From Mesostigma viride (Eukaryota > Streptophyta > Mesostigmatophyceae > Mesostigmatales > Mesostigmataceae): DNA of 64,000 nt. The stretch spans positions 1,884,509-1,948,508 of the forward strand of contig RPFO01000164.1 in NCBI GenBank assembly GCA_009746045.1. Direction: 5' to 3'. This document shows, in pieces, positions 44,926 to 56,100 of this stretch (its first letter is position 1; every line of letters starts with the position of its first letter). Under the pieces are notes generated by a model, which worked only from the letters and a program-made list of their open reading frames with translations, was not told the origin of the DNA and ran no database searches. A program made the translations under genes and the position numbers.

Positions 44926-45024
44926 ATGACCCCTGCTTTATTGACAAATATAAGGATTTAATCACATGTGGAAAAATTGAGTAAAATTTATGAAATTGAG
45001 CAAACACTTATGAATCCCCTCAAG

Positions 45025-46912
45025 GTGGTCGGCACCGACCGCTGCATCGTACCGCAGGCGAGCAAGGGCGCCGTCCAATTCCTCCAAAGTGAAGGGGGGG
45101 ACAACGTCGTCAGTGGCAAGGCGGCCCTCCTGCAAGGCGGGGACTTGGTAGTCCGCGGCCGAGGAGGGGGGCGCCGGTGGCGGCGGGGGTCCGGCGACCC
45201 CGAGGCGGGCGGCCGTCTCGGGGTGCAGCGGCGGGGGGGGGCGCGAGCCCCACCGGTCAAGGAAACATTGTGGGCCAACCAGCGGTCAAGGCTTACCGGC
45301 GCCGTGCCGTCCCCCGTATGCTCCACCGGGGTGCGCTGCCGCCGGCCGCCGAGCCGGTCGAGGTGGTACCACATGTCCTTGCCCTGGTTGCGGGCCTGGC
45401 AGGCCTTGGCATCCGCGATGCACTGGGCCGCCTCCGCGTCCTGAGCGTGCGCGTAGGCCTCCACAAGGGCGGCCTTGAGCGATGGTTTCTGCAGCGGGTC
45501 CCGGTTACGCTTGAGGCGGTGCCGGGCGGCCAAGACCTTGGGGTCCTGGCGGTAGAGCGGGCCGGGGCGGCGGCGGGGCATGACCGGCAGGTGCCGGGCC
45601 GCCAGCAACGGGGCACGGGCCGCAAAGCCCGCAAAAACGGCTGCGTTGGGGGCACCATTGTCCAGCTTGTCGACGTCCGCCCGGGCGTCCAGTGCCGACA
45701 GGTACTTCCGTCGGCACCAGTTCCGCTCGTGCTCGGCGTCCGTCCAGTCCTCAGGATCTCCCTTGACCGGACGTAGAGCAGACCAGTCAGGGCGGACCAC
45801 TGTGGCGCGGCGCGTGGGGACGTGGAACCGGAGCCGAAGGGTCGCGCGCACCAACCGGTGATCAGAGCACACCGTGGGCGTGTCAAACACTCGGGCGTCC
45901 AGAACCGAGGTACACCTGGGCTGCCGTACCACCACATAGTCCAGACAGGCCTGACGGCCGTTAGGGCCACGAAAAGTGACCAAGTCCTGTGAGGGACGTT
46001 GGAATTGACAGTTGACAGCAACCATCCCGCTATCCCGCAAAAAGGCAGAGAAAAGGGGAGTATTGGCGTTAGCTTCCGTGTCAGCAGGCGCAAAGCGACT
46101 GCCAGCAGTGCCCACGGGGAGCGTGGCATTGGCGTCGAGCAGCATAACCAAAAAGTGGCGGGCCGGGGTGACCCTCTCAAGGTCATGCAAAGATTCGAAG
46201 AACTCCTCACGGGCCGAATCAGGTAGACCACTGTGGGGTGCGTAGCCCACCCCCACCGTGAGGTGGTGTTTAGACCGCCCCTCGACAGAGGTGAAATGTG
46301 CTACCATAAGGCGTGGGGTTAGAAACTTAAGCGTGCTGAGGCTAGCAACTGCCAGCGGCGAACACAAAAGACCAACACCACCTTGGCCAGACGTACCGCT
46401 GCCAGCGAAGTAAAACCGCCAGCCACCCGCCAAGCGAGCAGTGCTCACCAGGCCAAGTGGCACCGTGCGGCGGTGTTCCTGGACGCCTAATATAGATACA
46501 CGATGCTCAATGCAAAATGCGACTAGCTCCTCGATCCGGCAGCTATGGTCGTCATCTAGCAACAATTTGTGCGGGTGTTAAAAGTGGCAAGGGCCAAGGA
46601 TGCCTGCTGGCCCACCAGGGGAGAACGACGATGGGTGATGGGGGTGGGTGCGGCGGGGAATGGAGGTGGAGGTGGAACGGAGGGGGGAAGGGAAGCGGTG
46701 GAAATAGTGCTTTTCATCGCATTTATTTTGTCCTGCAGGCGTAGGATGCGAGCCTGCCGCCTGCTCTGGGTATTCGGGGATGCTTGCGCAACGCAGAGGC
46801 GTAGGAAATCTAGCATGCGTTGGGTGTTGCTAATCTTGCTGCTGAGAGCTGTCGTTCTGGCCCGAGATACCGGCACCACCATGTGTCTCAGTCGACTGTT
46901 AGGTCGATGCAT
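45025..46912 (-). pseudogene. LINE ORF2, endonuclease part
   Basis: Begins near 46912 (MHRPNSRLRHMV), reaches LALATFNTRT, then changes frame at about 46556 into LLDDDHSCRIEELVAF. APE-type endonuclease motifs follow: SILGVQEHRR, GVGYAPHSG, LLDANAT, LVTFRGPNGRQACLDYVVV and a catalytic CSDHRLVRATL. Another frame change at a G run (about 45233-45241) leads to AADYQVPALQEG, TLEELDGALARLRYDAAVGA and the border with the inserted element. In active LINEs this domain nicks the target DNA. The two frame changes are both short indels, one at a homopolymer. Confidence 0.8.
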
Positions 46913-46986
46913 GGTAGTGGAACGGGACTATTTAGAGGCTGTCCCCGAAGCCTGTTAGCCGCGAGCCGACGAGGAAGGTTGTCTAC

Positions 46987-48180
46987 CTACTGTCTACCAA
47001 CAGAGGCAGCACCCTTCTGGCTAGACGCCTGACGAGACTCCGCTCCGGGGGTGTTAATCGGAACACCTGTAATCCTGTGCCCATCAAAGAATGCTGCAAA
47101 GGAGCCATCCTGAAGCAGACGCAACTTAATGCGCTTACCCTTGGTCTCTTGCTTCTTGGTCTCCTGGACGATGGTGCTGTTCCACACCGCGCTCCTCGCC
47201 TTCAGTTGAGCCGTCGTGTAGTCCTCGTCGAGGCTGAAGTCACCGCGTTGGAGCAGACGACGTGCTCCCAGCACGAGGCGTTTGTCGTGCATGGAGGCCA
47301 TGGTGACGACGACCAGGCCCAGAGGGCCTGGCAGCCGAATGGCACGTTCAATGGCAACACGGTTCTGGAGCTGCAGCTTCCCCAGAAACGCTGGGCCGCG
47401 CAGCTCCTCGGCAAGTGAGTGTGCTGTCTCCTGTGCTGCCGCGCCTTTCTGGAAGCCTTTGATTACCATATTGCGTTGGCGTTGCTGCACTTCATTCTGG
47501 GTGACCGCAGCGGTAGCTGCAGACTTGGCCGCCTGTTGAACGATGGTGGTCAATTGCTTGCCGGTGACATCGGCAAACGTGGTAGTTTTGGTAGGGGCTG
47601 CCATGGCTTTCTTCAGCTCCAGCATCGTCTCCTTCAGGACCTTAATGTCGCCCTGCACGGTCGTAAAAGACTGTGCGAGGTCCTGCAGCGGCACGGTAGT
47701 GTCGGTCGCGGGGGCTGGCCTGGCGATGGGTGTCGCCGGCAGCTCGACAAGTTCAGAGCAGCACGAAATAAGACATGCAAGACGGCAATCCTTGGGCTCC
47801 AAAGCATCAATGGTATCCGAAGGAGCGTCCATAACCTGGCCGGTGCGAGGGTGGCGAATCGGGGCGTTGTGTTCGTAGCGGAGCTGCAGCACGCGTCGCA
47901 CCTCGGCGTCGCTGAAGCCAAGGAAGGCAGCGATGTCGTCCAGGCTCAAACGTGCGTCTGGCATGTAGAATGAGGAAGAAATGGAGTCCGGCAAGGAGGT
48001 TTCAACCGCTATCGGCGTTGCTTCCGAAGTCGCTGCCGAAGTCTTGGTGCGCTTGTTAGCGGCTTTCTTGGCCGCGGCAATGTCGGTGGCGATTTTGTTT
48101 GCAGCAAGTTTGTCCTCGAGAGACTCGGCAGCAAGAGCTGAAGACGATGCGGGGGCCTCCATGGCTACGTTTAATAGCAC
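46987..48180 (-). CDS. LINE ORF1 protein, 397 aa, intact frame
   Basis: MLLNVAMEAPASSSALAAES opens the frame. Residues 85-150 look like a helical DNA-binding-type segment (LSLDDIAAFLGFSDAEVRRV). Residues 180-250 form a coiled coil (LQDLAQSFTTVQGDIKVLKE, MLELKKAM). RQRNMVIKGFQKG starts an RRM-like domain. FSLDEDYTTAQLKARSAVW and IKLRLLQDGSFAAFF follow as the C-terminal domain. The plan matches LINE ORF1 RNA chaperones and parallels X ORF1 (NVIVKN..., TLDDDLTLAQQQRRREL) at low identity. It lies upstream of ORF2 with about 75 bp between. Confidence 0.8.
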   Translation of the reverse strand: MLLNVAMEAPASSSALAAESLEDKLAANKIATDIAAAKKAANKRTKTSAATSEATPIAVETSLPDSISSSFYMPDARLSLDDIAAFLGFSDAEVRRVLQLRYEHNAPIRHPRTGQVMDAPSDTIDALEPKDCRLACLISCCSELVELPATPIARPAPATDTTVPLQDLAQSFTTVQGDIKVLKETMLELKKAMAAPTKTTTFADVTGKQLTTIVQQAAKSAATAAVTQNEVQQRQRNMVIKGFQKGAAAQETAHSLAEELRGPAFLGKLQLQNRVAIERAIRLPGPLGLVVVTMASMHDKRLVLGARRLLQRGDFSLDEDYTTAQLKARSAVWNSTIVQETKKQETKGKRIKLRLLQDGSFAAFFDGHRITGVPINTPGAESRQASSQKGAASVGRQ

Positions 48181-48471
48181 CTAGACGATGGCAGGGGGCG
48201 CAGGCGCACGGCTCACGTGCGTGGTGCCGCCATAACGTGCAGAAAAATAGCGATATCTGCTGGGCAGGCCGCCGGCGATAACTTTCGAAATCCTGGGCGA
48301 TGGCTGCCAAAAATTAGATCAGCGTGTTCGTCATCAAAAAGCGAGTCTGTAGCAATTTACCCGACCAAATTTCATGCCCGGAATCAAAAGTTATGAGCAT
48401 TCTCGGCATCCATAGCTCGGCGCACCGTAAATATATATCGTAGATATATCGCGTTCCATACTTGCGCAAAA
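48181..48471 (-). other. LINE 5'UTR
   Basis: Sequence between the target duplication and ORF1. It contains ATATATATCGTAGATATATC and no gene. Confidence 0.5.
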
Positions 48472-49700
48472 TACGTACATGGATGGCATTTATGTAATTA
48501 ATGATGAGGATTCAGGCTCCCATGGGGTCATCATGGCTTGTCTACGTACATGGTTGGCATTTATGTAATTAATGAGGAGGATTCAGGCTCCCATGGTGTC
48601 TCCATGGCTGGCCTACGTACATGGATGGCATTTATGTAATTAATGAGGAGGATTTAGGCTCCCATGGTGTCATCATGGCCCGTCTACGTACATGGATGGC
48701 CTTTATGTAAGTAATGATGAGGATTCAGGCTCCCATGGTGTCATCATGGCCCGTCTACGTACATGGATGTCAAGGAATAGTAAATGATGAGGATTCAGGC
48801 TCCCATGGTGTCTCCATGGTCCGTCTACGTACATGAATGGCAAGTATGTAATTAATGATGAGGATTCAGGCTCCCATGGTGTCATCATGGCTGGCCTACG
48901 TACATGAATGGCATTTATGTAATTAATGATGAGGATTCAGGCTCCCATGGTGTCATCATGGCCCGTCTACGTACATGGATGGCATTTTTGTATATAATGA
49001 TGAGGATTCAGGCTCCCATGGGGTCATCATGGCTTGTCTACGTACATGGTTGGCATTTATGTAATTAATGAGGAGGATTCAGGCTCCCATGGTGTCTCCA
49101 TGGCTGGCCTACGTACATGGATGGCCTTTATGTAAGTAATGATGAGGATTCAGGCTCCCATGGTGTCATCATGGCCCGTCTACGTACATGGTTGGCATTT
49201 ATGTAATTAATGAGGAGGATTCAGGCTCCCATGGTGTCATCATGGCCCGTCTACGTACATGGATGTCAAGGAATAGTAAATGATGAGGATTCAGGCTCCC
49301 ATGGTGTCATCATGGCCCGTCTACGTACATGGATGTCAAGGAATAGTAAATGATGAGGATTCAGGCTCCCATGGTGTCTCCATGGCCCGTCTACGTACAT
49401 GAATGGCAAGTATGTAATTAATGATGAGGATTCAGGCTCCCATGGTGTCATCATGGCTGGCCTACGTACATGAATGGCATTTATGTAATTAATGATGAGG
49501 ATTCAGGCTCCCATGGGGTCATCATGGCCCGTCTACGTACATGGATGGCATTTTTGTATATAATGATGAGGATTCAGGCTCCCATGGTGTCATCATGGCT
49601 TGTCTACGTACATGGATGGCATGTATGTAATTAATGATTAGGATTCAGGCTCCCATGGTGTCTCCATGGCCCGTCTACGTACATGAATGGCAAGTATGTA
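48472..49700 (+). repeat. 71-bp minisatellite, right arm part 2
   Basis: Same units and orientation as 34877-36665; it resumes directly at the LINE duplication and is interrupted at 49700 by a MITE. Confidence 0.92.
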
Positions 49701-50193
49701 GGCCGGGCCCACTTCAAATGTTCCGCCGTCCAAGCCAAGTGTGTGACACTTTTTCGCTATTTTCGCAAAAAAAAAATAAAATTTCGCACGAGTTCGCGTG
49801 ATTTTCGCGTGATTTTCGCAAAATTTTCACACATTTTCGCACGATTTCGCACGATTTCGCACAATTTTGCATGATTTCGCACAATTTCGCATGGATTTCA
49901 ACCAAGGGTCGTTTTGGGGAGTGACGTTTGACAAAATTTCGCATGAATTCACACACGTTGTGCACATCAAAATTTTTTACCGTCGACATTTTTCACATGA
50001 AATTTCGCACAATTTCAGCAAATTTCGCACAAATTCGCACGATTTCAGCAAATTTCACACGATTTCAGCAAATTTCGCACAATTTCGCACGATTTCGCAC
50101 GACGAATCACTCTGCAGAGTGACGATCGTCGAAAAAGTCAAAAAAACGACCAAAAGTGTCACACTTTTCGGAACATTTGAAGTGGGCCCGGCC
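49701..50193. mobile_element. 493-bp MITE with TTTCGCAC internal repeats
   Basis: The inverted ends GGCCGGGCCCACTTCAAATG (TTCCG follows) are identical over 25 bp; just inside, AAGTGTGACACTTTT recurs in inverted form. TGTA duplicates at 49697-49700 and 50194-50197. The interior is A/T-rich with more than 15 copies of variants of TTTCGCACAA. No ORF of note. Confidence 0.8.
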
Positions 50194-50291
50194 TGTAATT
50201 AATGAGGAGGATTCAGGCTCCCATGGTGTCATCAGGGCCCGTCTACGTACATGGATGGCATGTATGTAGTTAATGATGAGGATTCAGGCTC
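50194..50291 (+). repeat. 71-bp minisatellite, right arm part 3
   Basis: One to two further units, ending at GATTCAGGCTCCC, where X copy 3 begins. Confidence 0.85.
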
Positions 50292-50338
50292 CCACGACGA
50301 GCCACGACGAGCCACGAGCCACGAGCCACGAGGTAGCC

Positions 50339-50374
50339 ATGGCTGACGGCGGAGCTCATAACTTTCACGTTTGA
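50339..50374 (+). CDS. Upstream mini-ORF of X, copy 3
   Basis: MADGGAHNFHV then stop; identical at the protein level to the copy at 16967 and 92 bp before ORF1. Confidence 0.4.
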   Translation: MADGGAHNFHV

Positions 50375-51142
50375 GCACCGAATTTAGCCGTGAATATCAC
50401 AATCGACGCGTCTTTCTACGACGCACATGCTGATATAATTTTCCGACGCTATTACGCAATATACGATGAGCAAACGCCCATCGACGCAACGCAGCCTGAC
50501 GGCTGCGCTCGGCAATGAAAATACGTCTGCAGCTCCGGCTGCAGCTTCGCCACCAGGGCCGGAAGGCGGTGGTGACCCTAGTCGCGCACTGGTTGTCGCC
50601 CAGCACCCTCCCGGGCTTCCTGCCTCGCCCTCAGCCTCGCCCGAGCCAAAACGCAGCCGCCCAACCGAACCAAGCTGGTCTGAGCGCGACTTTGACGTTG
50701 ACGGGTTATTTTCCACCTTCGACGGTGCCAGACCCGGCTTTTTCGACATGCCACCCATCAAGATACTGGAGCTCGTGTTTTATGGGTCATACGCCTCCAT
50801 TTTCGACCTGTGCCAGCGCCTTCACAGCCATTACCGCCTCCGCACTGGACCTGACGGCCGGTTTACTCACCGACCTGAGAACCTGGCCCGCTGGTCTCGC
50901 CCCCGTCTTCAGCTCGCCGCCCTCTTTTCCATCCTTGACCGCTCTGTCACGGACCTCTGGACCCCCTCCCCCTTGACCGAATCCACCTTCCTCCTCCACC
51001 TCCAAGAAACCATCTCACAGCACGTGACGCCCCTAGCTGCAGATGTGGCAGCTGTGGGTCGCACGCTGGCTGCTGAGCTCCCCACCATCCCCACCGCCAC
51101 CGCCACCCTCCTCGCCTCCACCCCCCCCCCTCCGCCTCCACC

Positions 51143-51615
51143 AGTTAGTCTCCATGCTTTGCTGTAGACTAAGTCTCAAAGGCATTGTGAATACAACGTA
51201 TGAATAAGCCTTGTAAACCTACGTTGGTACGTGAATATAAATACCACGTGGGCTATGCAGATAGGAATGCTAGTCGAGTCGCATACGTTTCCCTAGATAG
51301 GTACTTTGGGTACTGAGGTACGTGACAGATGTCAGTACCCAGTATACGTAGTGTCCTGTCATTGGACGGTACTAGAGTATCCTAGATAGGGACCGTACTG
51401 CAGCGTGCATTGATCTGTGATCGCACGATGCAGTGACTAGACGGCTACCTGTCATCGTGTGGCCTCGGGCCAACGGTCTGCACCCAACGGTCACTGGCGG
51501 CGCAGCCGGTGAGAGGAACGTTGATAAAGGGTAAACCTATTTTCTAATGAACCAAGCAATTCATTGCTCCAAGCTTTCAGTGTTCTCAAGCAATATATCC
51601 CACCGCATTCTAACT
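51143..51615 (+). repeat. 5' LTR of element A
   Basis: Contains TATAAATA (51236-51243) directly followed by the G-box palindrome CCACGTGG (51244-51251), a likely core promoter. It ends CGCATTCTAACT; the internal region starts TGAATT. Confidence 0.9.
51236..51251 (+). promoter_or_regulatory. TATA box plus G-box in LTR A
   Basis: TATAAATA and CCACGTGG are fused end to end and conserved in the 3' LTR at 62850-62865. CACGTG is the core for bZIP/bHLH factors in the green lineage; function here is inferred. Confidence 0.45.
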
Positions 51616-51633
51616 TGAATTTTATTTGCTACC

Positions 51634-52691
51634 ATGGCTATCACGAACAAGAATGTCGCTAAGAAGCTTACCTACAACGAGGATGATGATGGGCAGGATC
51701 GGCGGATGCCCAGAGACAACAACAAGAAGCCGGCTGGCGATGCGGCCATTTCCAAGAAAAAGAAAAAGAACAAAAAGACTTACAATGGTTGCCAGGACGA
51801 GGGGACGGCGGCTGCAAAGCCGACCGACCTACCCCCCTCCCCTGCGAGGCCGGAGGCCGAGACGGCTCCCCCCGGGGAGACCGGCTTACCCTCGACTCCG
51901 GCGGTCGCCCCAGCCGCAACCACGGCTGGCGCGGCCATGGCTGCGGAGACCTCGGTGGTAAACCCCACTGAGGCTCCACAGTCCGGCCCCACGTTGCCAT
52001 CTCTTCGGGAGCGTATGCCCCGTCAGACGGCCTCGGTGGCACCGGACGGGACGATTACCTTTCGTCCCGCCACATCAAACCTTAATGTCCCTTTCGCCCA
52101 GGGACATAACCACATTGAGCTAACGTTTGGGCGACCCTCTGCGTCCCTTCTTCGCAAGAAGAAGGACATGGAGAGTATTAAACTCGCACGGGTGGTGCGA
52201 AAACCTGTGGAACCCATCGCCGGACAACCAATGTCCGACGATGAGGTATCCGACACTGCCAGTCTCCCCGATGGGGAGACTGAGATCAATCTTACCCCAG
52301 CGCTCCTGGCGGTCGAGCAGGCCGCGCTGGTGGCAAATGAAGAACGCCGAGCGCGGCAGCGGGACCGAGAGGTCCGCCGAGAGGCGGCTTTTCGGCTCGC
52401 CGCTAAGCGGCAAGAATATGAAGAGGAAGCCGCCCGTCGCCTGGCTACCCACCAGGCGATGGCGGACGCGTACCGCGAGGCCACCCAGCGGTTACGTGAC
52501 CTCTTAAAAAATGCTGACTATCCCATGGACTATGCGGACAGTCAAGACCTGGCCGAGCTTGCTCGGTCAGCACACTTTAAAACCATGTCCTCCATCACCC
52601 AAGCCAGGGTCACGGAGGCCATCTTGGCCAAACATGGGGTGGTAGCTGAAGAAGCCCCCCCGCTGGAAACCACCAGCAAGAAACCCTCTCC
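51634..52691 (+). CDS. Element A gag, N-terminal part
   Basis: MAITNKNVAKKLTYNEDDDG starts in good context (ACCATGG) 18 bp after the LTR. A Lys-rich patch (KKKKKNKK), a Pro/Ala-rich stretch, then a charged coiled coil (REVRREAAFRLAAKRQEYEE) and QRLRDLLKNADYPMDYADS follow. It ends at the insertion point of B. The downstream part (57123-58697) is one frame off at a C run (TCTCCCCCC), so the join needs a 1-base correction or frameshift. The GC-rich N-terminal part has no recognised domain. Confidence 0.6.
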
Positions 52692-53134
52692 AGTTAGCCT
52701 CTAGTCGTGGACATAGGCTAAGTACCAGATAGCAATGTGCTATCTGGGGTTTCGCACGTGTAGGCTCGGTCAGAAGTCCCGGCTATATGTGATTCGGCAG
52801 GCTAGACTATTCGATAGCCGAGTCCTGGTGACGGACGCCAGTACCCAAGTAGGATTGGCGGTACGGCGTCGCCAGTACCCACTCGGGACTGACATTGAGG
52901 TGTCGGATGTTGGACTAAGGTCCTGAGAGTCTAGCAGTGGCGTCGCGCCACTCAGGCTGCACCACAGAGCCCAACGGCCACTGTCGGCTGCTCCAGACGT
53001 GGCAGCCAGGCAGAGCGTTGCTTGTCGACAATGCTAAATGCCCTTGTGCACGTTGGGTGCGGGGCTTGTGATTTATTGTAATAAACACATGCGTTAGGCC
53101 ATTGAGCATTGAGAGGTCCACTCGTTTATTAACT
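52692..53134 (+). repeat. 5' LTR of element B
   Basis: 443 bp. Contains TTATTGTAATAAACACA (about 53073-53089), a TGTAA/AATAAA-type 3' processing signal near the end. It ends TCGTTTATTAACT. Confidence 0.92.
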
Positions 53135-53135
53135 T

Positions 53136-56100
53136 GAATTAAAGCGCCCAACCCAAAGGGGAATAATTGTGGGTGATGTCGTGCATATCGATGGTGAACA
53201 ATATCTGATCCTAAAAGACACATGGTCCAGATTCACTGTCATGGAACCCCTACCTGGAATGGCTAAAGAGCAACTGCGTGCAGCACTTGTGATAGCATTG
53301 CCCAGATTCTACCCAGTTGACACTATACTGCTTGATCAACAGTTTAGCTGTCTGGCTGAGTGTGAAGGATGGGATGCTAATATTGAGATTGCTGGATTGC
53401 AAGATCATGAAGGGCAGGGTGTCATTGAAAGAACCATCAGGTCAGTCAAAACTTTAGTGGCGAAATCCACTGACCTGAAAGCCACATCTGGAAGCTATGC
53501 TGACAGAGCACTGTGGTGCAGTGAAATCTGTGCTACACTTCACCTTAGACCTGTGTTGCATGCACCATGGGGGGAAATCCTTCCCATTGGCTTACAGGCA
53601 GGTGTGTACCCTCCAGAGGTATTAGCTCTGTATAACACAGTAAGAGCTAAAGTGGCTGATAAGCTAGCTGAAAAGGACATAACACACCCCAGAACAGTAT
53701 TCCAACTGGGTGAACAAGTCCTATATTTCAAAGAAACCAAACATGGCAAGACAGGCATGTGGTATGGTCCGTGCACTGTTCTAAGAATGACCAAAAAAGG
53801 AAAAAATATGGATATTCGAAGTTTGGAAACAGGGAGAAAACACAGGGTGAGCAGTCATAGAGTTAAGAAGTATTTCCCTCCTTTGGCAGACGTGCCAGGG
53901 GAAGAGTCCTTGAACATGGATTCCCTCCTTAACTCTGGTGAGCAAGCAGAACCACCCAGCATTCCAACACCAGGAGCTGATGATGGCACTACCACACCCT
54001 CTGTCATTCCTCCACCCCTCAGTGAGGTACGTGTCACCCCACAACCTGGTGTAAGTCCCTCTGGGCAGAGTTCAACCAGGCATGAGGTACCAGAGCAAAA
54101 CAAAGGCAATCCAGCTGAGTTCAAATCCAAGCTAGAAAAAGCCCTGGCAGCTCTGCATAAGGCTCACAAGAGCAAGGCTAAACAAGCCTCAGGTTTGGCC
54201 AAGGTCTCTGCTGTGTGCTCCGATTATAGCCAGGAATCCTGCATCCTAGCTGTGGACACTCAGGCACAGGTCAGTGTGATCAGTGCACAAGCCATTCCTG
54301 GTCTGCAACTTGCACCCTCACCATGGACACAGGTGCAAGATTTTTCAGGCAAAACAACCTTAGATGTGTTGAGTCAAGTAATGATCCCCATACTTGGCAT
54401 CCAGACACCTTTCCAGGTAGTGGAAGGGTACATGGGCAATGCTTTGTTGGGAGAACCCTTTATCTCTTACCCAGGTGTCACCATCACTGCTAGCCAGCTG
54501 CGTGTGACTGGGGTAGGAGCCATTCCCTTGGATCACTACAAGATTCCATTGTCCCAACTGGTTCATGGATTAGATGCCTATATCAAGGCCATTAACATCA
54601 AATATGGGCCAGGTGAAATCCCTGACCTAGAGAAAAAGGTGCACAATCAAAGGCCACACCCGCAGTCCTTTGGGGTTGGAAAGTGGGACTTAGCCATGCA
54701 CTCTCCTCACAACTATGATGCTCTAATCCAACAATGCAAAACACAAAAAGGGTTTCAAAAATGGATCCAAGCCATTAGGCACCAAGCCCGCGAAGAGTGG
54801 GTGCTGCCAAACCCTAAGCATCCTGACTATAAGCCACCTGTCACTCCTGTCTGGGAAATTCCAGAAGGTGCCAAAAAGTTGAGACTCAAGTTTGTGCTAA
54901 AACACAAGGCACAGCCAGTAGGCTCACCTATATATCATGCTAGGCCATGTGTGACAGAATTAAAAGGCATGTCAAAACTGTCCAAGGGTGAACTCTACAC
55001 TCCTGGGCTGCAGCAAACATCCCTCAGGATACTGCTCTCTGTCTTCCTCCACCATCTCAATGCTGGCCAAGATTATGCCTGCAAAGCTACTGATATCAAA
55101 AGGGCTTTCCTTAGAGGGGACCCTGATAAAGCGCAAGATGTGTGGAAGGGTCAGGTCTATGTGGTTCCCACCCCTGCTGCATGGGCACATGATATTGATG
55201 AGCCATATCTACTCCTAAATCTAGGGGTGGAAGGTTTGCAAAGTGCTCCCACTATCTTCAGAAAATCAGCAGAAGAGGTGTTCAAGAAACTTAATGCCAC
55301 TTATGATGATCTGGACCCTTGTCTCTTTGCTGTGCCCACACCCTCTGGCTTGCTCCTGTTTGTGTGGCATGGTGATGACCAACTGATTTGTGGACCAAGA
55401 GCTGAAGTTGACAAGTTCATTCAGCAGGTTCAGCAGTCCTATGAGATTGGAAAGCAGACAGAGCTGGGGCCAGAACCCCTACAGTTCTGTGGCATAATGC
55501 TAGCACTGGAAGAGCAACAGGAACAGTGGGTGTGTACTCTATCCCCGCCTGCCCAGTACTTAGAAGAATGCCTAGAGCTGCTTGATATTCCGTGCATTCC
55601 TGCTCACATGTGTGCTACTGTCAAAGGAAAATTAGGGTGGCTGAGTGCTATCTGTGCACCTCATCTGGCAGTGGTCAGCAGGATTGATGACACAGTATTA
55701 CAAACCATGAAACCTAAGGATCTCCAGAAGCTACTACAGGCTGGACCTTCCCTTGTCATTCATCCACTCAACCTCATGGAAGATATTCACATTAACTGTC
55801 TGATGGACAGCTCCATGGAGAGTAGGGTAATAACAAAAATGGATGCCAGGGAGGCTGGGGTGTTCTTCCTTACCAACAAGGGAGACTATATGTCCATGGT
55901 GTCGTGGTACAGCAGATTGCATCGCAGAAAAGCTGTTGGCAGTAACTCTGCTGAGTGCCGTGCTGTGGTGTCTGCTGTGCAGCATGCTCGATCCCTTCAG
56001 CACATACTAACCTGGTTGCAAACTCAGGCTGGCAGCAAGGCTGATGTGCATGCTCACTTACACACTGACAGTCAGTCAGTCATTAGTTTCCTTAACAAGA

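Larger units (their letters stand above)
38388..45021. mobile_element. TIR element with satellite arms, 6,634 bp, TSD AAG
   Basis: The ends GAGGGGATTCATA(G/A)GTG are inverted copies over about 31 bp. AAG duplicates at 38385-38387 and 45022-45024. Removing the element and one AAG rejoins the LINE reading as GADHL-SAELL in frame, which fixes both borders. Arms: a 173-bp satellite array in plus sense on the left (38470-40480) and in minus sense on the right (43600-44925). Centre: a 67-bp triplicate, a Tudor-like ORF, six 109-bp repeats, a PHD-like ORF and an S repeat. No transposase is visible, so it is presumably non-autonomous. A 3-bp TSD would fit CACTA or Harbinger types, but the ends match neither. 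Confidence 0.8.
36666..48471 (-). mobile_element. LINE retrotransposon (about 5.2 kb), split by a DNA element
   Basis: Target duplication TACGTACAT at 36657-36665 and 48472-48480, within the minisatellite. In transcription order: 5'UTR (48471-48181), ORF1, ORF2 with endonuclease and reverse transcriptase, a short 3'UTR with a hairpin at 36695-36708 (CCTCC-CCAC-GGAGG) and a TTTAA-repeat tail. Without the 6,634-bp insertion and its 3-bp duplication, the element is about 5,170 bp, normal for a full-length LINE. Confidence 0.85.

Noticed and set aside
38388..45021. Assignment of the satellite-armed element to Harbinger or CACTA
   Set aside because: A 3-bp TSD fits, but AAG is not the TTA/TAA of Harbinger, the ends are not CACTA/CACTG and no transposase is visible.
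45177..46245. Long open frames antisense to the LINE endonuclease region
   Set aside because: They are GC-rich shadows; the endonuclease motifs all lie on the minus strand.
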